In this document: one piece after another, positions 34,379 through 42,936 of the stretch
How the letters are laid out: each line of letters starts with the position of its first letter
Position numbering within the stretch: position 1 is the stretch's first letter
From: Erwinia aphidicola
GTDB lineage: Bacteria > Pseudomonadota > Gammaproteobacteria > Enterobacterales > Enterobacteriaceae
Direction of reading: 5' to 3'
NCBI RefSeq assembly: GCF_024169515.1
Contig: NZ_JAMKCQ010000001.1
Span: forward strand, 3,596,001-3,660,000
DNA: 64,000 nucleotides
Notes under the pieces: generated by a model
What the model was told of the DNA's origin: nothing
The model's database searches: none
Seen by the model: the letters and a program-made list of their open reading frames with translations, nothing else
Position numbers and translations under genes: made by a program

Positions 34379-35404
34379 ATGAAAAGTATTGGATTTCTGT
34401 CGTTTGGTCACTGGACACCTTCGCCGCAGTCCGGCACGCGTTCTGCTGCCGACGCGCTGTTGCAATCCATCGATCTGGCGGTCGCGGCCGAAGAGCTGGG
34501 CGCGGACGGCGCTTACTTTCGCGTGCATCACTTCGCCCGCCAGCTCAGCTCTCCGTTCCCGCTGCTGGCCGCCGTGGGCGCCAAAACCCGCCGTATTGAG
34601 ATCGGCACGGGCGTCATCGATATGCGCTATGAGAACCCGCTGTACATGGCTGAAGATGCCGGTTCCGCCGATCTGATCTCCGGCGGGCGCCTGCAGCTCG
34701 GCATCAGCCGCGGTTCGCCGGAGCAGGTGATCGACGGCTGGCGCTATTTCGGCTATCAGCCCGCCGAAGGTGAGAACGAGTCGGATATGGCGCGTCATCA
34801 CACCGAAGTGCTGCTCGACGTGCTGCGCGGCGAAGGCTTCGCTAAGCCGAACCCGCAGCCGATGTTCCCTAATCCACCGGGCATGCTGCGCGTGGAGCCT
34901 TACTCGGAAGGGCTGCGCGAGCGTATCTGGTGGGGCGCAGGCTCCAATGCCACGGCGGTGTGGGCGGCGAAGCTGGGAATGAACCTGCAAAGCTCAACGC
35001 TGAAGGATGATGAAACCGGCGAGCCGTTCCATATTCAGCAGGCGAAGCAGATCCGCGCCTACCGTGAAGCCTGGAAAGCGGCCGGACACGCCCGCACGCC
35101 GCGCGTCTCCGTTAGCCGCAGTATTTTCGCGCTGGTGAATCAGCAGGACCGTATGTACTTCGGCAACAGCGGTAAGGACGCGGATCAGGTCGGCTACCTC
35201 GACGAGAAAACCCGCGCCATTTTTGGCCGCAGCTACGCCGCCGAGCCGGATGTGCTGATTAAACAGCTGGCAGAGGATGAAGCGATTGCCGAAGCCGACA
35301 CGCTGCTGCTGACCGTTCCGAATCAGCTGGGCGTGGATTACTGCGCGCACACCATCGAGGCGATACTGAAGCACGTTGCTCCAGGGCTGGGCTGGCGAAA
35401 ATAG
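34379..35404 (+). CDS. LLM-class flavin-dependent oxidoreductase
   Basis: The 341-residue product belongs to the bacterial luciferase-like monooxygenase superfamily, which uses FMNH2 or F420: IDLAVAAEELGADGAYFRVHHFARQL, LLAAVGAKTRRIEIGTGVI, MRYENPLYMAEDAGSADLISGGRLQLGISRGS. AGGAAAACCTT before the ATG gives a usable SD. It is transcribed alone, divergently from the tenA riboswitch. Members oxidise alkanals, alkanesulfonates or amines; the substrate here is not identifiable and a flavin reductase partner is not adjacent. Confidence 0.88.
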   Translation: MKSIGFLSFGHWTPSPQSGTRSAADALLQSIDLAVAAEELGADGAYFRVHHFARQLSSPFPLLAAVGAKTRRIEIGTGVIDMRYENPLYMAEDAGSADLISGGRLQLGISRGSPEQVIDGWRYFGYQPAEGENESDMARHHTEVLLDVLRGEGFAKPNPQPMFPNPPGMLRVEPYSEGLRERIWWGAGSNATAVWAAKLGMNLQSSTLKDDETGEPFHIQQAKQIRAYREAWKAAGHARTPRVSVSRSIFALVNQQDRMYFGNSGKDADQVGYLDEKTRAIFGRSYAAEPDVLIKQLAEDEAIAEADTLLLTVPNQLGVDYCAHTIEAILKHVAPGLGWRK

Positions 35405-35457
35405 TCAGACGGATAAAGATGCCAGGTCTCTTCAATCCCCTGCGCCCGATAAGATAT

Positions 35458-36651
35458 TCATCCGGCGTGAGGGGTTGTTCTGGAAAAGATTATCCAACAT
35501 CCAGTGACACAGAGACCTACCAGTAAAAATGGCAGCATAATGATATTGAGTTGATGCCATCCAAAGTACTCCAGAGCTGCAGCGGACAGCAGCGAAGCAG
35601 CTGACGAGAAGAGATAACGTAATGTTTCACTGGCCGTTTGGGCTGCTTTGCGCATGCTGGAATCATTTCCTAGCGAAAGAAGAATGGAGCTGGTGACGAA
35701 ACTCAGATTCCAACCCACTCCGAGCAGGGCAAGTGACCAGTAGAATGTAGCCAGCTGAGTCCCTTGCATGCCAACCAAAGCAGCAAGTACTGTCAAACTG
35801 ATCCCAATCATAAGGCTCATGCCGGCACCCAATTTGCGGAAAGTATAACCCGCCACTAGAGAGGGGGCATACATGCCGACTAAATGCCATTGCATGACGG
35901 CAGCACCCTCCTTCATCGTTAGGCCGGCCTTTACAATTGCCAGAGGTGCAGAACTCATCATTAACATCATGACGCTGGTAATCAGCACACCATTTATTGT
36001 GGCAACCAGATAAACGGGTTTCTTGAGGGCAGCATAATTGCCAGCCCACTCAGCCTTTGAGGCTTCTGCAAGTGCAGGCTTACCATCTGTCTTATAAAAA
36101 CAGACTAACAGTAGTGCTGAGACCAGTATCAGAATACTCACAGTCAGATAGGAACCGGTAAAAAGTGAAGAGGGGTAGAGAGATGCGCTCCATACCGCCA
36201 GGCCCGGCCCGAGAAAGGCAGCAATCACTCCCCCTGCCAGCACCAGCGATACTGCAAACTGTTTCAATTCCTGTCTCACCAGATCACCTGCTGCCAGCCG
36301 GTAAAACTGTGCTGAGGCCTGAAAAGCGCCAACCAGTAAGCAACCCAGGCACAACCCCCAGAAGTGAGGTATTAATGTCGATATCGTTGAGATGAGTGCT
36401 CCAGCCACACCGATACAGCACCCTGTTAACAGTGCGTTACGTCTACCATGATAACGAATCTGCCATCCCAAAATGGGCATGATTAACGCACCACCCACGG
36501 TCAGTAAGGCAAAAGGAATGGTTGCTAGTTCAGGATGCAGTGTTAAAGACTGTCCAGCCAGACTGGTAATGGTAAGGTCTATTGAAATAGCTGCAGTAAA
36601 CAGCACCTGGCAAAGAGTCAGGATCCAGACTTCTTTTGGCATGGAGGTCAT
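35458..36651 (-). CDS. MFS transporter
   Basis: A 397-residue inner-membrane protein with about twelve hydrophobic segments and major-facilitator character, including GRRNALLTGC between helices 2 and 3. It overlaps the upstream PfpI/isonitrile-hydratase-like gene by 4 bases, so the two are co-translated. The cluster is noticeably poorer in G+C than the DNA to its left, a hint of acquisition. A role in exporting or importing the compound handled by its enzyme partner is plausible. The substrate is unknown. Confidence 0.82.
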   Translation of the reverse strand: MTSMPKEVWILTLCQVLFTAAISIDLTITSLAGQSLTLHPELATIPFALLTVGGALIMPILGWQIRYHGRRNALLTGCCIGVAGALISTISTLIPHFWGLCLGCLLVGAFQASAQFYRLAAGDLVRQELKQFAVSLVLAGGVIAAFLGPGLAVWSASLYPSSLFTGSYLTVSILILVSALLLVCFYKTDGKPALAEASKAEWAGNYAALKKPVYLVATINGVLITSVMMLMMSSAPLAIVKAGLTMKEGAAVMQWHLVGMYAPSLVAGYTFRKLGAGMSLMIGISLTVLAALVGMQGTQLATFYWSLALLGVGWNLSFVTSSILLSLGNDSSMRKAAQTASETLRYLFSSAASLLSAAALEYFGWHQLNIIMLPFLLVGLCVTGCWIIFSRTTPHAG

Positions 36652-37337
36652 CTTACCTCCAGACGTGCTGCTGCCCTTAGGGTTGCAGCCAGCCGGAGCA
36701 GCTGACGCTGTTCGGCATGGTGTTGCAGGCGCTCAACGCGCTCAGGAGTTTCCAGTTCTGTAAGCGTATAAAGTGGTTCAGGACCGTATTCAATTCCTAA
36801 CTGGATATCCTTTACCGTCTCAGTTCCCAGCAGTCGCTCCATCACCGTCAAGGCGAGATCGATTCCAGCAGAAATCCCGGCACCGGTGATGCGGTTACCA
36901 TCTACGACTACCCGCTGTTTAACCGGAATTGCTCTGAGGTATTCCAGCTGCAGCAGCGACATCCAGTGGCTGGTTGCACGGAAACCTTCGAGAAGACCAG
37001 CAGCGCCCAGCACCAGAGAACCGGTACAGACAGAAGCGATAACTGAAGCACTCGCAGCCTGACGGCGGATAAAATCCAGGGTCAGTTCATCATCCATCAG
37101 GGCTATCTGACCACTACCACCGGGGATGCAGATCACATCCAGCACCGGTGATGTTGCAAATGTTTGGGTGGGTAGAATTGACCATCCTGAACCGGTCTTT
37201 ACGGGAAGGAGCGTTTTCCAAATCAGATGAACGTCGCAGCGGCTGCTGGCTGCAAATACTTCTGCCGGCCCGGTGAGGTCGAGTTGAGTTACCTGCGGGA
37301 AAAGTAACAGACCGACTTGCAAAGGCTTATTGATCAT
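36648..37337 (-). CDS. DJ-1/PfpI-family enzyme, isonitrile-hydratase-like
   Basis: I start this protein at 37337 (SD GGAG eight bases upstream), giving 229 residues: MINKPLQVGLLLFPQVTQLDLTGP. The class I glutaminase-like fold is evident with the nucleophile elbow ASVCTGSLVLGAAGLL, where Cys is catalytic, and AGISAGIDLAL. This arrangement matches isonitrile hydratase (InhA) and the enzyme half of GlxA regulators. It lacks an AraC DNA-binding domain. It forms an operon with the MFS gene and faces, across ~790 bases, a GlxA-type regulator likely to control it. Confidence 0.82.
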   Translation of the reverse strand: MINKPLQVGLLLFPQVTQLDLTGPAEVFAASSRCDVHLIWKTLLPVKTGSGWSILPTQTFATSPVLDVICIPGGSGQIALMDDELTLDFIRRQAASASVIASVCTGSLVLGAAGLLEGFRATSHWMSLLQLEYLRAIPVKQRVVVDGNRITGAGISAGIDLALTVMERLLGTETVKDIQLGIEYGPEPLYTLTELETPERVERLQHHAEQRQLLRLAATLRAAARLEVR

Positions 37338-37436
37338 ATCCGATACTCCGTTGTCAGAGATTGCCAGTGAAGAGGTGAGTGGCTGAGGAATCCCCAGAAA
37401 TGACTTCAATCGCTAAACGTCCGCTAACCGGTCTGA

Positions 37437-37694
37437 GCTCAGCCTGAGCACGCCGGAACGGCAAAAGACGCTCCCTGCGGGCCTCGGCATGCGGCATCCC
37501 TGCCGCGTGACGTCCGGCTTACCTCAGGCTGAGCCCATCCCCCGCTATCATCGTGCTCGCTGTGGCTTTCAAACCGCGACGCTGCGGCTTTGGGTGCAAG
37601 GGGGGAGGGCTGATTGCAGCAGGCCCACGGCCAGGGATGGCCGTGAGCCAGGCTACAGGGATGTATTCATGCCGGTGCGGAAAGCAGCCCTCCC
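37437..37694. repeat. Nested-palindrome spacer element of unknown type
   Basis: This GC-rich stretch within an AT-rich spacer contains at least four inverted repeats: CTCAGCCTGAG (37438-37448) against CTCAGGCTGAG (37523-37533); GCGGCA/TGCCGC around TCCC (37491-37506); GGGAGGGCTG (37603-37612) against CAGCCCTCCC (37685-37694); and, inside that, CACGGCCA/TGGCCGTG around GGGA (37626-37645). Open frames through it are low-complexity by-products of the palindromes. It could be a repeat element, a structured RNA or a cruciform-forming island. I do not recognise it. Confidence 0.6.
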
Positions 37695-37754
37695 TCCTGA
37701 AACCGGGCACCTGTCATCCCGCAACAATATTCAATCAATTTTTGTGGGGATACC

Positions 37755-37898
37755 TCAGAGGCGAGTGGTGATATCGAACTGCACATGCCTCCCTTTCTGG
37801 TGCTCTCTAAATATCTCTCTACCCTGATTAATAAATGTTTCATGTTCAGGCGTCGCTTCGGAAGGAGCATAGGACAGTGATAAAAGTTTCCCTTTCAT
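37755..37898 (-). CDS. Possible 47-residue protein or 5' gene remnant
   Basis: A short frame begins MKGKLLSLSYAPSEATPEH and ends with QFDITTRL, after a good SD (GAGGAAG, seven bases before ATG). Its composition is protein-like and unlike the adjacent palindromic DNA. It is divergent from the GlxA-type regulator at 38125, the place expected for that regulator's target gene. The frame stops just before the palindrome-rich element, so it may be the N-terminal stub of a longer gene lost there. I do not recognise a family. Confidence 0.4.
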   Translation of the reverse strand: MKGKLLSLSYAPSEATPEHETFINQGREIFREHQKGRHVQFDITTRL

Positions 37899-38124
37899 CT
37901 GATCTTCCTCAACAGAGATGTTTTTGTATTAGATGCTTAGTTCCAGATTCATAGTATTTTCATTAGGGTGTTAAAAGATAAATTACTTTCTTTTTTTTAC
38001 CTCAAGTGTGAATGATCTAATTTGGCATCAATGATTCATAAAATTATAAATGATGCACTTAACATGTTTTAAAATAACGGTGATGTCTACTGAGAGCAAT
38101 GACTAATATCGGGGTATTACTGCC

Positions 38125-39069
38125 ATGACACGTAAGATAGGACTGTATGTTTTTGAAGGATTTCAACTGCTTGATATGTCAGGGCCTGCAACCGCCTTTG
38201 AGGTCGCCAGCCAGGTTATTCCTGGAAGTTATGAGTTGAGTGTTATTTCTCATCAGCAGGGGATAATATCGAGTTCTGGTGGGGTTGGAACGGTAGCTAA
38301 TTCTTGTCATCCCCTTGATTATGATACGTTAATGATTGTGGGTGGACCCGGTATCTCGACTATGGTGGAGAATGTGCCACTTCAACAATATATCCGCAAA
38401 GCTGCGGCGAAAGTTCGCCGTCTGGCAAGCGTATGCTCAGGTGCGTTTCTGCTTGCCTCCTCCGGTGTCCTTAATGGACACCGGGCGACAACTCACTGGT
38501 GTCGGGCGGAGCAACTGGCCAGAGATTATCCTAAAGTCAGGGTGGAATTTGACAGTATCTATGTCTGTGATGGAAAGATTTGGACATCGGCGGGAATTAC
38601 CGCTGGCATTGACCTGGCACTGGCATTAATTGCAGAGGATCTGGGACGTTCGGTGGCTACTCAGGTCGCCAGACAGCTGGTGGTATATTATCGCCGCCCT
38701 GGTCGTTATTCACAAAAGTCCGTCTTGCTGGAGATCGCACCCAGTGCTGGATTATTTAGCGAACTGATGGGCTGGGTTCGGGAACATCTTGATGAAGTCC
38801 TGGTGGTTGAGTGTCTTGCCGACCGTATGGCGATGAGCCCCAGAAACTTTTCCCGAGCCTTCCGCAGGGAAACGGGTATAACACCGGCGAAAGCAGTGGA
38901 ACAGTTACGCCTTGAAGTTGCCAGCGCTCGAATAGAGCAGGGGCACGATAATTTTGACAATATTGCAGCAAGTGTTGGTTTTATATCGGCAGAGAGGATG
39001 CGCAAGGCATTTTTGCGTACCTCCGGGGAGTCGCCGCAAACCCTACGTCATCGTGCACAGAATGACTAA
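38125..39069 (+). CDS. GlxA-type transcriptional regulator (PfpI + AraC HTH)
   Basis: The 314-residue protein joins an N-terminal DJ-1/PfpI domain (IGLYVFEGFQLLDMSGPATAFEVA, ASVCSGAFLLASSGVL with the elbow Cys) to a C-terminal AraC helix-turn-helix (VECLADRMAMSPRNFSRAFRRETGITPAKAVEQLRLEVA; then NIAASVGFISAERMRKAFLR). GlxA regulators sense small molecules and activate neighbouring catabolic genes. The adjacent leftward genes encode a stand-alone PfpI enzyme and an MFS carrier, which are likely targets. The upstream ~230 bases are AT-rich and no clear operator was identified. Confidence 0.88.
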   Translation: MTRKIGLYVFEGFQLLDMSGPATAFEVASQVIPGSYELSVISHQQGIISSSGGVGTVANSCHPLDYDTLMIVGGPGISTMVENVPLQQYIRKAAAKVRRLASVCSGAFLLASSGVLNGHRATTHWCRAEQLARDYPKVRVEFDSIYVCDGKIWTSAGITAGIDLALALIAEDLGRSVATQVARQLVVYYRRPGRYSQKSVLLEIAPSAGLFSELMGWVREHLDEVLVVECLADRMAMSPRNFSRAFRRETGITPAKAVEQLRLEVASARIEQGHDNFDNIAASVGFISAERMRKAFLRTSGESPQTLRHRAQND

Positions 39070-39105
39070 CTGTAGAACAACCAGGGGAAGGTCGCGTTGA
39101 ATTAT

Positions 39106-39137
39106 AAAGTCCGCTCAGGATCCCCTTCACGGACTTT
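39106..39137. terminator. Bidirectional terminator between glxA-type gene and mesD
   Basis: AAAGTCCG (39106-39113) pairs with CGGACTTT (39130-39137) around a 16-base loop. T runs follow on the plus strand, and on the minus strand the stem is followed by ATAATTC. It lies between two convergent genes and can serve both. Confidence 0.65.
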
Positions 39138-39150
39138 TAATCAGGCAGCG

Positions 39151-40182
39151 TTATTTAGCCAGTAGCTCTTTACGGATGATCTCGGCACCCGCGCTCAAGG
39201 CATCGAGCTTGCCTCTTGCCACGCCACGCGGCAGCGGGATCATGCCGCAGTTGGTGCAAGGGTAGAGCTTGTCGGCATCGACGAACTGCAGCGCTTTGCG
39301 CAGCGTCGCGGCGACCTCTTCGGGGGTTTCAATATTGTTAGTTGCCACGTCAATGGCGCCCACCATCACTTTTTTCCCGCGGATCAGCTCCAGCAGCTCC
39401 ATAGGAACATGCGAGTTCTGACATTCGAGTGAAATAATGTCGATATTCGATTTTTGCAGCTTCGGAAAAATCTCTTCGTACTGGCGCCACTCGGAACCCA
39501 GCGTCTTTTTCCAGTCGGTATTCGCTTTGATGCCGTAGCCGTAGCAAATATGCACAGCCGTTTCGCACTTCAGCCCTTCGATGGCCCTTTCCAGAGTGGC
39601 GATACCCCAGTCATTCACCTCATCAAAGAAGACGTTAAACGCTGGCTCATCGAACTGGATAATATCCACACCCACCGCTTCCAGCTCTTTCGCTTCTTCA
39701 TTCAGGATCTTAGCGAATTCCCACGCCAGTTTTTCACGGCTTTTATAGTGATTATCATACAGGGTATCGATCATCGTCATCGGACCCGGCAGGGCCCACT
39801 TAATTGGCTTGTCAGTCTGCTGACGCAGGAACTTAGCGTCCTCGACAAAGACCGACTTTTTGCGGCTTACCGGACCCACGACGGTCGGCACGCTGGCGTC
39901 GTAACGGTCGCGAATCTTAACGATTTCACGCTGCGCGAAATCCACGCCTTCGAGATGCTCAATAAAGGTGGTGACGAAATGTTGGCGTGTCTGTTCGCCA
40001 TCGCTGACAATATCAATGCCCGCCTGCTGCTGGTCTTCCAGGCAGAGACGCAGAGCGTCTTTCTTGCCGTCAATCAGTTCCTGATCCTGCAATTTCCACG
40101 GCGACCATAAAACTTCAGGCTGTGCCAGCCAGGAGGGTTTAGGCAAGCTGCCAGCAGAGGAAGTGGGTAATAACTTTTTCAT
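39151..40182 (-). CDS. mesD: MesD-type core methionine synthase
   Basis: The 343-residue protein matches only the C-terminal catalytic half of MetE: SAGSLPKPSWLA, GPMTMIDTLYD, QFDEPAFNVFFDE, AVHICYGYG, LECQNSHVPMELLELI, and the zinc-ligand region YPCTNCGMIPLP. The MetE N-terminal domain is missing. Such short enzymes paired with a DUF1852 protein were described as MesD, which makes methionine from homocysteine without folate and needs MesX and oxygen. The start at 40182 has AAGG upstream, and mesX precedes it by 25 bases on the same strand. The methyl donor of MesD is not settled, to my knowledge. Confidence 0.88.
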   Translation of the reverse strand: MKKLLPTSSAGSLPKPSWLAQPEVLWSPWKLQDQELIDGKKDALRLCLEDQQQAGIDIVSDGEQTRQHFVTTFIEHLEGVDFAQREIVKIRDRYDASVPTVVGPVSRKKSVFVEDAKFLRQQTDKPIKWALPGPMTMIDTLYDNHYKSREKLAWEFAKILNEEAKELEAVGVDIIQFDEPAFNVFFDEVNDWGIATLERAIEGLKCETAVHICYGYGIKANTDWKKTLGSEWRQYEEIFPKLQKSNIDIISLECQNSHVPMELLELIRGKKVMVGAIDVATNNIETPEEVAATLRKALQFVDADKLYPCTNCGMIPLPRGVARGKLDALSAGAEIIRKELLAK

Positions 40183-40207
40183 AATAGGTGACCTTGTAAT
40201 TTCTGAA

Positions 40208-41185
40208 TCAAAGAACGGTATCTGCAGACCATTGCTTAAGAACATTCTGGTAAGGCTTAATGAATTTCTCTTCAGTCAATTTGCCCTGCTCAACGGCCAG
40301 CTGGCTGCGTTCTTCGCGATCGTAAACAATTTTAGTTAATGCATAGTCCTGACTGTTCAGGCTTGGCTGATACTCTTGTCCCGCGACTGAATTCGCGTTG
40401 TAAATTTCAGGACGGTAAATTCTCTGGAACGTTTCCATCGTACTGATGGTGCTGATCAGCTCAAGATCCGTATAGTCGTTAATTAAGTCACCGGAGAAAT
40501 AGAAGGCCAGAGGCGCGACTGCATTTGGCGGCATAAAGTAGCGCGCCTCCAAACCCATTTTCTTGAAATAGTGATCGGTCATGGACAGCGCATTCTGCCG
40601 ATATTCAACGCCCAGTACCGGATGCTGATAGTCGGTGCGGTGATAGGTATTTTTGCTGGACACGCTCAGGCAGATAACCGGCTGCTTCTTGAAGTTTTCT
40701 TTGTAGGTGCTTGAGTTAACGAAAGTTTTAAACAGATTCCCGTGCAGCGCACCAAAATTATCCGGCGTGCTGAAGCTGGACCGTTTTTTGTTATGCTCTA
40801 ACAGCACCACGCTGAAGTCATAATCACGCACGTAAGAAGAGAAATTATTGCCGACAATCCCCTCAATGCGCTGATTGTTTTTACGATCGACGATATGGGT
40901 TTTCAATATTTCAATCACCGGGAAGGGAACGCCTTTGCCTTCCACATCCATCTCAACAGAGACGATCTCAAGCTCCACGGCGTAACGATCGCCGTTGGGA
41001 TTATCCTCGCGCGCTAGGCTATTAAAACGATCGTCAATCATCGTCAGGGCATTACGCAAGTTTTCCTGACGCATCTCACCGCGCGCTAAATTAGCGAAGT
41101 TGGTGGTAATACGAGTATTCTCAGAGGGGTTATAATTCTCATCGAAAGTGAGGCTTTTAAGCGTAAATTTTAATTTATTATTCAT
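40208..41185 (-). CDS. mesX: MesX, DUF1852 partner of MesD
   Basis: This 325-residue DUF1852 protein begins MNNKLKFTLKSLTFDENYNPSENTRITTNFANLARGE. The family occurs next to short MetE-like synthases and is required for MesD activity, probably in an oxygen-dependent reaction. No membrane segment or signal peptide is visible, so it is cytoplasmic. It is promoter-proximal, with mesD 25 bases downstream. The ~280 bases upstream (41186-41467) hold no gene I can support; a methionine-responsive MetJ or MetR site was not recognised. Confidence 0.88.
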   Translation of the reverse strand: MNNKLKFTLKSLTFDENYNPSENTRITTNFANLARGEMRQENLRNALTMIDDRFNSLAREDNPNGDRYAVELEIVSVEMDVEGKGVPFPVIEILKTHIVDRKNNQRIEGIVGNNFSSYVRDYDFSVVLLEHNKKRSSFSTPDNFGALHGNLFKTFVNSSTYKENFKKQPVICLSVSSKNTYHRTDYQHPVLGVEYRQNALSMTDHYFKKMGLEARYFMPPNAVAPLAFYFSGDLINDYTDLELISTISTMETFQRIYRPEIYNANSVAGQEYQPSLNSQDYALTKIVYDREERSQLAVEQGKLTEEKFIKPYQNVLKQWSADTVL

Positions 41186-41467
41186 GGCGATGAAGTATCC
41201 TGATTTCTGATATAAAACCTGAATTATTTATTCAGTGCTTTCAAATTTTCTTTTCTGGTTTTATTATTCAGATGGTCTAAATAAAATAGCAGTAGGTACT
41301 TTATGCCAGAGTCACTGATTGAGGAAAAGTGATTTAATTTCATTGCTGCATGAGCCATCTTCATGATCGCACGAAGGGCAGAAGGCGCATGAGGTAACTG
41401 TATGAATTTATTGTTATTATGATAACATCTGGCACAGGATCTGCGCCAGAAGCGGGTATCGCAGCGA

Positions 41468-41815
41468 TTACTTCTTCTTATCCAGCCGCGACTTTAAATC
41501 GGCAAACGGATTATAGGTGGCTGCGCCTACATCATTCTGCGCATCTTCCCCGGCGACCACGCGGGTGCCGTACTGGTCGGCTTCCGTATATTTCTCATGT
41601 TCGTGGTCGTGGCAATAGAGGCACAGCAACTCCCAGTTACTGCCGTCTTCCGGATTGTTGGTATGATCGTGGTCGATATGGTGAACCGTTAATTCACGCA
41701 GGTTTGAATAAACAAACTCGCGCGCGCAGCGTCCACAAACCCAGGGATAGATTTTCAGGGCTTTTTCACGATAGCCGGGTTCCAGCCGCGCATAGTTGTT
41801 GGGGATCAGAGCCAT
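41468..41815 (-). CDS. yajD: YajD-like HNH nuclease-family protein
   Basis: The 115-residue product is nearly colinear with E. coli YajD, starting MALIPNNYARLEPGYREKALKIYPWVC. The HNH motif is intact: paired Cys in CGRC, the central HHIDHDHTNNPEDGSNWELLC and CLYCHDHEH, giving metal- and DNA-binding His, Asn and Cys residues. I prefer this ATG, which matches the known start, to one six codons upstream. It stands alone between mesX and ygaP. The physiological role of YajD is unknown. Confidence 0.92.
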   Translation of the reverse strand: MALIPNNYARLEPGYREKALKIYPWVCGRCAREFVYSNLRELTVHHIDHDHTNNPEDGSNWELLCLYCHDHEHEKYTEADQYGTRVVAGEDAQNDVGAATYNPFADLKSRLDKKK

Positions 41816-41972
41816 TGCTGAGGTTACCTGCATCTAATGTTCATTTACGATAGTGCTGCCAATATATCCCACAATGGTGCAGAACCAGAAACAGGAAGTG
41901 ACTTTTGCAAAATTAATGCCGCAAAGTGCGCGGGTTATACTCGGCCCTCCAGCCACAGCCTCAGAAGCCCTC

Positions 41973-42497
41973 TCAGGAATTCCTGCTCCATGGCATTTTT
42001 AACAAAATGTTTGCCATTCCACAAAACCCCGTTAAGCCGGCAAAAAGTAGTCCTGCACCGACAAAGCCTGATAAAAGAAACAGCCTGCTGTCAACGGCGT
42101 ATCCCAAAACAACACCGGTAAGAACAAGCGTGCCCGCAGCAATCTGGACTTGCCTCATAACAGGCAGTGGTTGCTTTTTGTCTTCGATTGTCGGAAGGCC
42201 GACGCGCTTCCACGCGTTAATGCCACCTGACATCAGTAAAACCGACGCAGGGCTTGCGGCATGGGTCAGCGCGTTAGCATTTTGAACCGTGCGCATTCCT
42301 GCCTGGCAGTGGAAAATGACAGGCTGTCGCGCCGCATTTTCCACCGTTTTACCTGCCGTAATCTCAGTGAGCGGAAGCGAGTTCGCATGGGGTATATGCT
42401 CACGCAAGTATTCAGCGCGTTCCCGGATATCAATGAGCACAGCGCCTGCTTCAATAAGCTTTTGGGCTTCTTGCGGTGAGACTGATTCTGGTGTCAT
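41973..42497 (-). CDS. ygaP: YgaP, membrane-anchored rhodanese
   Basis: YgaP transfers sulfane sulfur through a cytoplasmic rhodanese domain tethered to the inner membrane. The 174-residue product has the active-site loop FHCQAGMRT (Cys persulfide) at about residues 61-69, and two C-terminal hydrophobic segments (IAAGTLVLTGVVLGYAV and FLLSGFVGAGLLFAGLTGFCG). It is one base from the ArsR-family gene ygaV upstream, as in E. coli, where the pair responds to sulfide and sulfane sulfur. It appears intact. Confidence 0.92.
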   Translation of the reverse strand: MTPESVSPQEAQKLIEAGAVLIDIRERAEYLREHIPHANSLPLTEITAGKTVENAARQPVIFHCQAGMRTVQNANALTHAASPASVLLMSGGINAWKRVGLPTIEDKKQPLPVMRQVQIAAGTLVLTGVVLGYAVDSRLFLLSGFVGAGLLFAGLTGFCGMANILLKMPWSRNS

Positions 42498-42498
42498 T

Positions 42499-42813
42499 TT
42501 AACAATCCTCAGGACAGTAAATGTCTTTTAAGGTGGATATAACTTTTTTCACCGCATCGTTTTTGATGAAATAGTTGACTTTTTGCGCGACCCTTTTTGA
42601 CTCAATCAAACCCTCGTCTTTCATTTTCGCAAGGTGTTGAGAGGTTGCAGAAGGTGTTAAGCCGGTCAGTTGCCCCAGTTCACCCGAAGAGGTGCCGGGT
42701 TTATCAATGAGAATACAGAGGATTAACAGACGACTGCTGTTACTCATCGACTTAAGCAGCGTGGTTGCCCGCAAGGCCCCCTCTTGTATGTGAAGTAGAC
42801 TCGTTTCTTTCAT
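42499..42813 (-). CDS. ygaV: YgaV, ArsR/SmtB-family sulfur-responsive repressor
   Basis: The 104-residue winged-helix protein contains RATTLLKSMSNSSRLLILCILIDKPGTSSGELGQLTGLTPSATSQHLAKMKDEGLI, the ArsR-type DNA-binding domain. Two Cys residues, one in helix LILCIL and one at the C terminus (DIYCPEDC holds two), could act as the redox/sulfide sensor. It is the first gene of ygaVP and probably represses its own promoter through a nearby A/T-rich dyad. Confidence 0.9.
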   Translation of the reverse strand: MKETSLLHIQEGALRATTLLKSMSNSSRLLILCILIDKPGTSSGELGQLTGLTPSATSQHLAKMKDEGLIESKRVAQKVNYFIKNDAVKKVISTLKDIYCPEDC

Positions 42814-42818
42814 TCTTA

Positions 42819-42852
42819 TTTTAGTTTTTTCTAAATTTAGTAAAATCTAAAT
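42819..42852 (-). promoter_or_regulatory. Candidate YgaV operator
   Basis: Two overlapping A/T-rich inverted repeats, TTTTAG/CTAAAT (42819-42836) and ATTTAG/CTAAAT (42835-42852), lie immediately before ygaV. Their symmetry and place fit binding of an ArsR-family dimer over the promoter. This rests on pattern only. Confidence 0.5.
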
Positions 42853-42936
42853 CAAATGATGCTCACGTGCAATCAAAGATTCTAAGTGCAGCAGGATATC
42901 TGCCGTTGTTGATTGCAGGCGGTGTTCAACTTAGCT

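Noticed and set aside
34099..34599. 166-codon plus-strand frame over the second riboswitch and the LLM gene start
   Set aside because: It crosses the TPP aptamer and the true oxidoreductase gene in the wrong frame.
37489..37827. 112-codon plus-strand frame in the glxA/PfpI spacer
   Set aside because: Its sequence is produced by GC-rich palindromes and Arg/Pro-rich low complexity; there is no SD or similarity.
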